A program made the position numbers and the translations under genes. The notes beneath the pieces are model-generated. The model made no database searches. It was given only the letters and a program-made list of their open reading frames with translations, and was not told where the DNA came from. Below, piece after piece: positions 18,804-27,280 of a stretch of 64,000 nt of DNA. Origin of the DNA: Shewanella surugensis (GTDB taxonomy: Bacteria; Pseudomonadota; Gammaproteobacteria; Enterobacterales; Shewanellaceae). The stretch spans positions 1 to 64,000 of the forward strand of contig NZ_JAKIKS010000014.1 of the NCBI RefSeq assembly GCF_023284005.1, given 5' to 3'. The stretch's first letter is position 1; each line of letters opens with the position of its first letter.

Positions 18804-21188
18804 TTAAATTAACATTATCTGATTACTTGCAACCTCACTAAATCTTTTATTCAAAATGGTCAGCACGGGTTCAGCAATAGGCGCGAGTTGCTTATTAATA
18901 TAATAATCAAAATCAATTCTTGATTGTCTAAAAGCCGCTGGCTCTGCGCCATTTATGGTCATGACATATTCAACCCTGGTGCCTTTTCGTAAATAATCGG
19001 CATTTCCGCTCAATAAAGATAACTTTCTAGCCGCGTCTAAATGAGGCGCTGACTTAATTTTGTAGTCATCAATGTTTCTTTTTAAACGTTTAGTCAATAC
19101 CAACTCTGAATTTAACATTTCACTTGTTAAGTCATTTAACGTATTTCGCAAGAACAAAACAACATCTTGGCCTTGAAACAACCTTAAATAAAGTTCATAT
19201 TGCACACGCTTTGCAATCGGACTCCAGTCACTTCGAACTTGCTCCATGCCTTTAAATACCATATTGAGAGAGTGATCTGGCCTTTGAATCGCACCGACAT
19301 AACGTTTTTTAGAACCTTCTGTGGAATCGCGTAACGTCGGCATAAAAAAATGCTGGTAATGACATTCATATTCTAATTCTAAAAAACTATCCAACTGCCA
19401 CTCAAGTCGTAATTTATCTGACCATTTGTCCGTTATCATCCTAGCTAATTGCGCGCCCAATTCATCAATATCGTATTGAGGATCAGGCACCTCGTCCCCT
19501 AACCACACAAAAGTAGAATCCGTATCACCATAGATCACTTGATAACCATATTCTTGGATCCAAGTGCGAGTTTGTTTCATTATTTCATGACCCCGTAGGG
19601 TTATTGAACTTGCTAATCGAGGATCATTAAAGACACACCCTCCTGAACCTAAAACGCCATATAATGAATTCATGATAATTTTAATCGCCTGCGATAACGG
19701 CCCATTACCCTCTTTTTTGGCTTTTTCTCTTTGCATGGCCAGTGTCGCCACTATTTGAGGTAAAATCGGATTGTCCCGACTAAAACTCGCCTCTAAAAAA
19801 CCCTCGACGGCCTTATTTTTAGACTCTTTCATCCCCTCAATTAATCCTTTAGGATCAATTAAAAAACTGCGAATAATAGAAGGGTATAAACTTTTAAAGT
19901 CCAATACCAGAATGTGTTGATATAGCCCCGGAATAGAGTTCATCACATAGCCACCTGGACTTTCTCTGCCACCCTTATCTTTCATACAAGGAGCAACGTA
20001 ACCTGAACGATGAAGATGAGGTAAATAAAGGTGATTAAATGCAGCAACCGATCCCCCAACCCGCCCCAACTCTAACCCGGTGAGTCTTGCTCTTTCTATC
20101 GCAAAATCAAATAACTGTGTTCTTTCAAAAATATCCCAAACAAGACGACTATCAGTAATATTGTAATGCGCAAGAGCGATTTTATCGTGCGTAAAAAGAG
20201 ACACTATTTCATCGAGTCTGTTATCCACTTGATGAATAGCTTTTCCTTCTCCGAGTAAAGCATGCGCAACAAAATCTAAAGAATAACGCTCAAATTGATA
20301 AAAAGCGGCCTTTAACCAATCAATGCCTTCTAATACCACCCTACCGGGTAATAATAATGTTTCAGGCCGGTATTTATCGACGATTTTCCACTCTAAGAGA
20401 CTCCCCTCTCTGCCTATTATTAGCGCAACATTATGATGTTTGGCCCGTTTATACAGTAATGCCAAATCAAAATTGACAACAGACCAACCAATAATAATAT
20501 CGGGGTCAAACTCATTGAACCAGCTGATCAAGCGGTAAATTAACATCACCTCATCTTTAACCCACTCAATGTACTCCGGTGACTCAACCTGCTCAGATCC
20601 CACCATCAACACTTTTTGATAGACATGTTGATCATTTGTTTTGCCATAAAGTCCAACGGAATAAAGTTCCCCATTGGGACTACACTCAAAATCCAATGAA
20701 ATGGCTTTGAATGCTAATTCTATTTGAGCCTGACGCGCTCTGTTTGCGACAAAAATATCACCCTGCTCAGCCACTGTCTGTTCATGGCCACTAAACTCAA
20801 CATCTAATGCGACAAAACGCTCCATTAAAAATCGATTCTCAGCTTTTATGTCTGCTTCATATAATTCAATATCGGCATCTTTCGCAATACGTATTAATTG
20901 CCTGTGATAAAGAAAAGAGGACGAATAAAGGGCTGATACTGGCTCGAATTGGAAATTACTTAATGGGATAGCTTGCGCCCTAACCCTACGGTGCCCCATC
21001 AAAGATAATAATCTCTCCACATCCGTTGCTTGGCAAAAACACACATGTTCGCTCTTAACTAAAACTTGCTTAGCCCCCGTGTGCGTTTGTATAAAATATT
21101 GTAAAAATAATTCATCACGGATCTGTATCGCTTGGCGTGTTAACACCCTCCCCTTAAGGCTCACAGGCTCAGCTAGCATCAGACTCAT
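18804..21188 (-). CDS. polB: DNA polymerase II (family B)
   Basis: At 794 residues it compares with 783 in E. coli Pol II. Exonuclease motifs are visible: DFECSPNGELYSVGL (Exo I, Asp-X-Glu), VVNFDLALL (Exo II) and YNITDSRLVWD (Exo III). The polymerase motifs are also present: DFKSLYPSIIRSF (A), KIIMNSLYGVLGS (B) and YGDTDSTFVW (C, the two metal-binding Asp). Pol II takes part in replication restart and damage bypass and is SOS-controlled in E. coli; I did not find a convincing LexA box in the short divergent spacer to dinG. All catalytic residues look intact. Confidence 0.97.
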   Translation of the reverse strand: MSLMLAEPVSLKGRVLTRQAIQIRDELFLQYFIQTHTGAKQVLVKSEHVCFCQATDVERLLSLMGHRRVRAQAIPLSNFQFEPVSALYSSSFLYHRQLIRIAKDADIELYEADIKAENRFLMERFVALDVEFSGHEQTVAEQGDIFVANRARQAQIELAFKAISLDFECSPNGELYSVGLYGKTNDQHVYQKVLMVGSEQVESPEYIEWVKDEVMLIYRLISWFNEFDPDIIIGWSVVNFDLALLYKRAKHHNVALIIGREGSLLEWKIVDKYRPETLLLPGRVVLEGIDWLKAAFYQFERYSLDFVAHALLGEGKAIHQVDNRLDEIVSLFTHDKIALAHYNITDSRLVWDIFERTQLFDFAIERARLTGLELGRVGGSVAAFNHLYLPHLHRSGYVAPCMKDKGGRESPGGYVMNSIPGLYQHILVLDFKSLYPSIIRSFLIDPKGLIEGMKESKNKAVEGFLEASFSRDNPILPQIVATLAMQREKAKKEGNGPLSQAIKIIMNSLYGVLGSGGCVFNDPRLASSITLRGHEIMKQTRTWIQEYGYQVIYGDTDSTFVWLGDEVPDPQYDIDELGAQLARMITDKWSDKLRLEWQLDSFLELEYECHYQHFFMPTLRDSTEGSKKRYVGAIQRPDHSLNMVFKGMEQVRSDWSPIAKRVQYELYLRLFQGQDVVLFLRNTLNDLTSEMLNSELVLTKRLKRNIDDYKIKSAPHLDAARKLSLLSGNADYLRKGTRVEYVMTINGAEPAAFRQSRIDFDYYINKQLAPIAEPVLTILNKRFSEVASNQIMLI

Positions 21189-21279
21189 TCAGTTAAACTC
21201 ATAAAATACATTTAAAGACTTCTTAGGCTATGCATTCACTGTTATTATGTACAGCATTATTTCTTTTGTTTGTGAAATC

Positions 21280-23352
21280 ATGTTATCGGCAGATGTTAAA
21301 ACTCAAATTCGTACTATCTATAAAGGTATTGCAGACTCTCTTCCCCATTTTTGTCCTCGTAAAGAGCAAAACTATATTGTGGCAGAAATTTCCAAAACTT
21401 TGGCTGGTGAATATGATAAACACAGACGCATAATTGTTGTTGAAGCAGGAACAGGAATAGGTAAGTCGCTGGCCTATTTACTGGGGGCAATTCCACTGGC
21501 TCTCGCCAGTAAAAAGAAAGTCTGTATTGCAACGGCAACAGTGGCATTACAAGAACAATTACTCCAAAAAGATCTGCCGTTTTTTCTACAGCAATCTGGG
21601 CTTGATTTTAAATTCGGACTGGTAAAAGGCAGGCAACGTTATGTGTGTTTATCCAAATTGGCGATGATGGTCGAAGATAATAATACGACTCAAATGGCCA
21701 TGTGGCAAACCAAGCCAGACCCCAGTCAATTAGACACCCTTAGTACCTTACTTTATGAATATAATCAACAAAAATGGAATGGTGAGAGAGATACCCTAAA
21801 CCAGCCTATTGCCGATCATTTATGGCAACAGATCGCCTGTGATAAACACAGTTGCCACAAGCAACATGCCAGTCACAGACAATGCCCTTTTCACAAAGCC
21901 CGAGAAGACCTCGATACCTGGGATGTGTTAATTGCCAACCACAGTTTATTATTGGCCGATCTAGAATTAGGCGGTGGCATCATCCTACCCGATCCTGAAA
22001 CACTATTTTATATCATTGACGAAGCCCATCACCTTCCCAATGTTGCTCGAGATTTTAGCAGCGCACAGGCCACGTTACGAGGGGCTATTGATTGGCTCGA
22101 AAAAATGGAGAAAACCTGCGCTAAACTGCAAAACCAAATCAAGAGTAATTATATCATCGCCCCAGCGCAAGCCATGCAAGATCACATCAGTGATTTATCG
22201 GCCCAGCTCACACAAATAGCCTCATATTGCGAAACACAAACAGCCCGTTTTGACAATCCAGATAACCGGATCAGGTTCGAACATGGGGTCCTACCAGAAA
22301 GTTTACAGATCCAAGCAGAAAATGCCGCAACACTGTCCAATAACACGCTCAAACAATTTAATAAAATGCTATCACTGCTCAATGAAGCCATTAAAGACGG
22401 TGACATTGCTAAACACCAGTCTGAAGCCCTCCTTTCAGAAACGGGGTTTATGTTGCAACGCTTAGAAAATCTACAGAAACTGTGGAAAATGATGGCAAAA
22501 AAAGATAGCCTTAAAGGTGCGCCTCAAGCGAGGTGGATTGAACAATTAACGGGTCGACAACCCGATTATTTATTTAATTCATCCCCCATTGAAGTTGGGT
22601 TCATGCTCGAGTCCTTGTTATGGGAAAAAGCAGCCGGTGTGGTATTATGCAGTGCCACCTTAAAAGCACTCAATACTTTTAATCATTTTACGCATCAAGT
22701 CGGTTTATCTCTTACCGATGGCAGTCGCTATTTAGCCATGAATTCTCCCTTTGATTTTGAAAATAATGCCACCTTGTACTTACCTCAAATGAAAACTGAG
22801 CCCACTCATGAACATTTTACTGAAGAGTTAGCCACAAAAATTATTACGCTTATTGAGGATGAGCAGGCAAGCCTCGTATTATTTGCCTCTTATTGGCAAA
22901 TGGAAAAAGTAGCGGGGTTAATCGAGTCTAAAATAAAAACCCCATTATTCATCCAAGGCACCGCTTCGAGACAAGATATTTTGTCAAAACATAAGCAACT
23001 TTGCGACAAACAGCAACAAAGCACCATATTTGGTACGGGTAGCTTCTCTGAAGGATTAGACTTGCCAGGTGATTATTTAACCAACCTCATTATCACTAAA
23101 CTCCCTTTTGCCGTCCCGACTTCCCCAATCGAACAAGCACATGCTGAATATATTAAAATAAAAGGGGGAAATCCCTTCTTACAACTGACTATTCCTGACG
23201 CTTCGCGTAAACTAATACAAAGTTGTGGCCGATTATTACGTAAAGAACAAGATTATGGTCGAATTACCATTCTAGACAGACGGTTGGTCAGCAAACGTTA
23301 TGGTAAATCTTTACTCGATTCTCTCCCCCCTTTCCGTCGTGTCATTGAATAG
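21280..23352 (+). CDS. dinG: ATP-dependent helicase DinG (XPD-like, iron-sulphur)
   Basis: The protein unwinds 5'-tailed DNA, R-loops and D-loops. Starting at ATG 21280 gives 690 residues and an N-terminus (MLSADVKTQIRTIYKGI) aligned with E. coli DinG; ATG 21247 is a longer option. Walker A is EAGTGIGKS, the DEAH box is IIDEAHHLP, and GRLLRKE is in the last motif. Four cysteines that could bind the 4Fe-4S cluster are present (RYVC, then C-x4-C-x9-C in the ACDKHSC...RQCPF region), but the spacing differs from the E. coli C-x4-C-x5-C. It diverges from polB and runs into the TSUP gene. Confidence 0.9.
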   Translation: MLSADVKTQIRTIYKGIADSLPHFCPRKEQNYIVAEISKTLAGEYDKHRRIIVVEAGTGIGKSLAYLLGAIPLALASKKKVCIATATVALQEQLLQKDLPFFLQQSGLDFKFGLVKGRQRYVCLSKLAMMVEDNNTTQMAMWQTKPDPSQLDTLSTLLYEYNQQKWNGERDTLNQPIADHLWQQIACDKHSCHKQHASHRQCPFHKAREDLDTWDVLIANHSLLLADLELGGGIILPDPETLFYIIDEAHHLPNVARDFSSAQATLRGAIDWLEKMEKTCAKLQNQIKSNYIIAPAQAMQDHISDLSAQLTQIASYCETQTARFDNPDNRIRFEHGVLPESLQIQAENAATLSNNTLKQFNKMLSLLNEAIKDGDIAKHQSEALLSETGFMLQRLENLQKLWKMMAKKDSLKGAPQARWIEQLTGRQPDYLFNSSPIEVGFMLESLLWEKAAGVVLCSATLKALNTFNHFTHQVGLSLTDGSRYLAMNSPFDFENNATLYLPQMKTEPTHEHFTEELATKIITLIEDEQASLVLFASYWQMEKVAGLIESKIKTPLFIQGTASRQDILSKHKQLCDKQQQSTIFGTGSFSEGLDLPGDYLTNLIITKLPFAVPTSPIEQAHAEYIKIKGGNPFLQLTIPDASRKLIQSCGRLLRKEQDYGRITILDRRLVSKRYGKSLLDSLPPFRRVIE

Positions 23353-23360
23353 GATACCTT

Positions 23361-24131
23361 TTGGACTTATTATTTGAGCCTAGCTCTTGGGCTATTCTTG
23401 CATTAGTTGGATTTGTCGCAGGATTTATTGATGCCGTCGTCGGCGGAGGTGGGCTTTTGTCTATTCCAGCATTATTGACGATGGGAGTGAATCCCCATAT
23501 GGCTTTAGGAACCAATAAGCTAGCAGCTTCTTTTGGCTCCTCTATGGCGGCCTTTACCTATTATAAACAAAGATTATTTTCTCCGAGTCTTTGGTATCAC
23601 GCCTTTATAGCCACCTTCATTGGCGCGGTTATTGGCTCTTTTTCTGTTTACCTTGTTGACAATGAATGGTTAGAAAAAGGGTTACCGTTAATCATCATTA
23701 CCATCGCGCTCTATACTTTATTTCAACCTAATGCGATGGGTGATCAATATTCTAAAGCCCCTCAATATCCAGCCTCCCCATTGAAACAATGGCTTCAAGC
23801 TATTCCGTTGGGTTTCTATGATGGATTTGCAGGCCCTGGTACAGGAGCGTTTTGGACAGTTTCCAGCAGTCGCTACCATAAATTACCCTTACTCCACAGT
23901 TGCGGCCTTGCAAGAGCAATGACTTTTACCAGTAATTTTACTTCGTTGATCATTTTCTTTATCTTACAAAAAGTGGATATTACTCTGGGGCTCTCTATGG
24001 GAGCATGCATGATGCTAGGTGCCTATATTGGCGCTCGTTCAGCCATTAAATTTGGCTTTGCTTTCATCCGCCCTATTTTCATTACCATCATCGTCATTAT
24101 TGCAGCACAACTCGCTTGGAGTGCATGGTAA
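23361..24131 (+). CDS. TSUP (TauE/SafE) family membrane transporter
   Basis: The 256-residue protein is nearly all membrane helix, with the family's repeated glycine-rich motif near the start (GFVAGFIDAVVGGGGLLSIP) and again in the second half (GFYDGFAGPGTGAFWT). TSUP proteins export sulphite or organosulphur acids; the substrate here is unknown. The start is TTG 23361, preceded by AGGA six bases away; that AGGA overlaps the dinG stop codon, so translation is probably coupled. The stop overlaps the start of priC (TAATG). Confidence 0.88.
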   Translation: MDLLFEPSSWAILALVGFVAGFIDAVVGGGGLLSIPALLTMGVNPHMALGTNKLAASFGSSMAAFTYYKQRLFSPSLWYHAFIATFIGAVIGSFSVYLVDNEWLEKGLPLIIITIALYTLFQPNAMGDQYSKAPQYPASPLKQWLQAIPLGFYDGFAGPGTGAFWTVSSSRYHKLPLLHSCGLARAMTFTSNFTSLIIFFILQKVDITLGLSMGACMMLGAYIGARSAIKFGFAFIRPIFITIIVIIAAQLAWSAW

Positions 24132-24793
24132 TGACAACAAATGAGCTCATCAATACATTAAAACAACAACTTAAACGCCTTGAGCAAGATGTGCTACAAC
24201 ATGATAGCCATTTACATAAAACACAACAGAAAATGTTACTCGATATTGAACGTTTCAATCGCGCACTTTTTATACAGTCTGGCGCAAAGTTATTCCCTTG
24301 TATCGAACAAATTGCAAAAAATATTCAACAACTTGAAAAACAGTTAACGTTTAATCTCACCTCTCCAGCCATACTTTATCATTGTGAACGTATTCAGGAT
24401 CAATTTACGGCAGTTAAACGCGCCTTAAAAGCCACAAACCTCGATGTCAAAACGGCGCAACATAAAAAAACAATTAAACGTAATCAAGCGATTAAACGTA
24501 ATCAACTCGCTCACCAAGACAGTGGCTTTAGCTGGATAGCATCAAATGTCATGCAAAATAGTCATAAATTATATGACGAACGGAATAAACACCTTGATTG
24601 GCAAAAGAAAATGCAACACAAAATTGAGGTTTTACAATCTCAATTAGCCAATTGTCATAAAAATGACAAGATAGTCCGACAAAATGACATTCTCTTATTA
24701 CACCGACGCTTAGGGAAATGCCGTCAAGCCATTACTTATATTGAAGAACGTATCCAACTTTTTGAACGGCCTAACAAAAATCGAAATTATTAG
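24131..24793 (+). CDS. priC: Primosomal replication protein PriC
   Basis: PriC reloads the replicative helicase at stalled forks. The 220-residue protein is almost wholly helical and highly charged, with family features RFNRALF near residue 40, CxEQIAKNIQQLEKQL and a C-terminal RLGKCRQAITYIEERI. It overlaps the TSUP stop codon in a TAATG arrangement, with GGAG nine bases upstream, which fixes the start at 24131 over the upstream ATGs. It is longer than E. coli PriC (175), the extra residues being a Lys-rich linker around 115-135. Confidence 0.85.
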   Translation: MTTNELINTLKQQLKRLEQDVLQHDSHLHKTQQKMLLDIERFNRALFIQSGAKLFPCIEQIAKNIQQLEKQLTFNLTSPAILYHCERIQDQFTAVKRALKATNLDVKTAQHKKTIKRNQAIKRNQLAHQDSGFSWIASNVMQNSHKLYDERNKHLDWQKKMQHKIEVLQSQLANCHKNDKIVRQNDILLLHRRLGKCRQAITYIEERIQLFERPNKNRNY

Positions 24794-24836
24794 CTTTTTA
24801 TGACATGATAAATACATTCAAATAAAATAACGTATT

Positions 24837-24889
24837 TATACCCAAGCCCAAGCTAGCTGAAAGTTCAAGGTTCAGGTGACTTGGGTATA
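24837..24889. repeat. Intergenic inverted repeat with TATACCCAAG ends
   Basis: TATACCCAAG (24837-24846) and CTTGGGTATA (24880-24889) are exact complements and flank 33 bases containing AAGCTAGCTGAAAGTTC and TTCAGGTGA. The same 10-base end occurs as CTTGGGTATA near 7101, and a related TATACCCAAAT is near 59341. This fits a small palindromic intergenic repeat family common in Shewanella and Vibrio genomes. It lies between priC and the DUF2057 gene and may form a hairpin in the transcript. Confidence 0.6.
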
Positions 24890-24951
24890 GAACCATAAAA
24901 AAAGCAAAGACTGATAAAAAATAGAATGCTCTAGCTCTTTAAGGAATGAAA

Positions 24952-25623
24952 ATGAAATCAATACGTACCATAACCGCTTTACTGACACTACTGGCAAGTA
25001 GCTCTTGTCTTGCTGCTACTCTGACTATTCCGATGTCTTTTGAATATTTGGCTATTGACGGACAGAAAATAAAAACCAATATTTTTACCCATAAAGCTGA
25101 TTTACAATTACAGCCCGGCAGCCATAAAATCGCTATCCGGTATAGTGACATGGTAGAAGATGATTACAGTGATAGTGAATATCGTGTTGAATCATCACCT
25201 TTTATTGTGACCTTAGATGTCAATGGTGACTATCAATATCACTTACTTCCTGTTGGTGGTATTCCTGTAAAAGACCCTAATACTTTTTCAAAATCACCTA
25301 AGGTCATCATCAAACGTGGCGATAATGGTGCCGTTGACTATCAAGTTAAACAAACTGATTTTACTGAAGAAAGCTTCGTTTCTCAGTTATTTACTCGAAA
25401 CAAGCAAGATATTGATCCTAAAATGGCTGCAACGGCGGCGACCAGTAAAGGCAATGCAGCGCCCATACCTCAGCCACAAGATCCTATCACCCATGCCACA
25501 TCCAATAATACAACTTCCACTCAGTCCTCAAAAGAAGCACAAAAAATGTTAAAATATTGGTGGGAACAGGCCGATGCCCCCACTAGAAAAGCATTTATGG
25601 GTTGGGCTATACAGCAGATGTGA
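24952..25623 (+). CDS. DUF2057 (YccT-like) exported protein
   Basis: The 223-residue protein has a signal peptide (RTITALLTLLASSSCLAA) and then the DUF2057 domain, visible as LTIPMSFEYLAIDGQ, LQPGSHKIAIRYSDMV and SSPFIVTLDVNGDYQYHL. The C-terminal part is low-complexity and ends WWEQADAPTRKAFMGWAI. The family is periplasmic; no biochemical activity is firmly known. I chose ATG 24952 because AAGGA abuts the earlier ATG at 24946 but is correctly spaced for the second. Single gene, followed by a short hairpin (25649-25668). Confidence 0.8.
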   Translation: MKSIRTITALLTLLASSSCLAATLTIPMSFEYLAIDGQKIKTNIFTHKADLQLQPGSHKIAIRYSDMVEDDYSDSEYRVESSPFIVTLDVNGDYQYHLLPVGGIPVKDPNTFSKSPKVIIKRGDNGAVDYQVKQTDFTEESFVSQLFTRNKQDIDPKMAATAATSKGNAAPIPQPQDPITHATSNNTTSTQSSKEAQKMLKYWWEQADAPTRKAFMGWAIQQM

Positions 25624-25787
25624 ACAGACCATTTTAGACAAATACATTGAGTGCCTGTATGGGCGCTCATATTCAAATAACGAAGAGATCCCTGAGGCAT
25701 TAGCCCTAAATTCTCATTCGCTCTAAACCTTAAAGAGAGATTAGGTTATCGTTAAGATTGGTCTGAACGTAACCATTCACTCACAGT

Positions 25788-27185
25788 CTAATACGGCATT
25801 GCTTCTAACTCTTTTCCTTTTGTTTCGTAAATATATTTATAAACAAAGATAATCGACAAAAATGCCATAATAGTATAAAGCACATAAGCACTGGTTAATC
25901 CAAAGGCCCCTAAAATAATAGGGAATGTCATTACTGTGATTAAATTTGCACTCCATAGAGCCACGCCACTGATGGCTAAAGCTGAGCCACGGATCTGGTT
26001 AGGGAATATTTCTCCTAACAGCACCCACATAACAGGTCCCCAAGATAGACTAAAAAAGAATACATAAGCATTGGCTGCAATTAATATTGTTGTATCTAAA
26101 TGTCCCAAGTCTAGCGTGCCTGCTCTCGCTACTGGTACTTGAGAAAAAACATATACCATCACAGCTAATGATACTGTCATACATATTGAGCCAATAAGTA
26201 AAAAGATTCTCCGTCCCCATTTATCGATAAACAGTAATGTAAATAAACAGGCTACCAAGCAGGTAAAACCGATGATGACATTAATCAACAGTGCATCTAA
26301 TTCAGTAAAACCCGCAGCTTTCCAAAAAATAACACCATAATAAAAAATAACATTGATCCCAGTTACCTGCTGAAAAAGAGCCAAACCTAACCCAACCCAT
26401 ACAACTCTGTTCACTTTCCCTGTCTTCTGATCCTTCAAATCAGAAAATCGAGGTAAATGTGTATCTGATAACGTCAACGAAATTTCAAGGTATTTGGCTT
26501 CTCCAACAAACTGACCATAAAGACGTGTTAATACCTTCACAGCTTTTTTATGCTGCCCATGCAGTACTAAATATCGAGGGCTTTCAGGAATAAATAATAA
26601 CCCAAATAAAAAAACAAAAGATGGGATCAATTCAACCCAAAACATCCAACGCCACACTTCATATTCAAACCAAAAAATATGGCTTGATCCACCCGTTAAA
26701 TTAACAAAAATATAATTACTTAAAAAAGCAACAAATAAACCAATAATAACGGCGACTTGCTGAAAAGCACCTAAAGAGCCACGATAACGAGCTGGGGCAA
26801 CCTCAGCTATATACATAGGAACAATAACAGATGCAGCACCCACCCCCATTCCTCCGAGCAAACGAAATGCAATAAATACATAGGATGTGGAGGCTATTCC
26901 AGAACCCCAAGAGCTCACAACAAACAATAATGCGATGACAAGTAATGTTGAACGACGGCCGTAAACATCGGCCAAATGACCCGCAAAAAAAGCACCAATA
27001 GCGCAGCCCACAAGCATAGAGGCAACGTTAAAGCTCAATCCCATATACTCAGAATTAAAAGCCACCTCTAACCCGCCCAATGTTCCATTAATCACCCCAG
27101 TATAAAAGCCAAATAAAAATGAACCTATAGCAGCAATAAAGCTAATCAATGTAATAAAGGGTATACGTTCATTATTGTGTGTCAT
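25788..27185 (-). CDS. Sugar porter family MFS transporter, paralogue 1 (Asp-to-Tyr variant)
   Basis: A 465-residue, 12-helix transporter of the sugar porter family (XylE/GalP-like), the last of four in tandem. Family motifs: DVYGRRSTLL after TM2, PESPRYL, FQQVTGIN in TM7, DKWGRR, and WGPVMWVLLGEIFP in TM10. The TM1 Asp that couples transport to protons in XylE (FGxD) is Tyr28 here (FGFYTGVING), a single-base change from the paralogues, and the position matching XylE Gln415 is Leu. It may therefore be a facilitator, or bind another sugar, or be non-functional. Start ATG 27185. Confidence 0.88.
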   Translation of the reverse strand: MTHNNERIPFITLISFIAAIGSFLFGFYTGVINGTLGGLEVAFNSEYMGLSFNVASMLVGCAIGAFFAGHLADVYGRRSTLLVIALLFVVSSWGSGIASTSYVFIAFRLLGGMGVGAASVIVPMYIAEVAPARYRGSLGAFQQVAVIIGLFVAFLSNYIFVNLTGGSSHIFWFEYEVWRWMFWVELIPSFVFLFGLLFIPESPRYLVLHGQHKKAVKVLTRLYGQFVGEAKYLEISLTLSDTHLPRFSDLKDQKTGKVNRVVWVGLGLALFQQVTGINVIFYYGVIFWKAAGFTELDALLINVIIGFTCLVACLFTLLFIDKWGRRIFLLIGSICMTVSLAVMVYVFSQVPVARAGTLDLGHLDTTILIAANAYVFFFSLSWGPVMWVLLGEIFPNQIRGSALAISGVALWSANLITVMTFPIILGAFGLTSAYVLYTIMAFLSIIFVYKYIYETKGKELEAMPY

Positions 27186-27280
27186 ACCATTGTCTCAATA
27201 TATTAATATCGCTCTTTATTTAAAAAGTATAAAAAATTCTCTGGTTAATTTATCAAGATATCTCAACAAAATAAGCTGAC

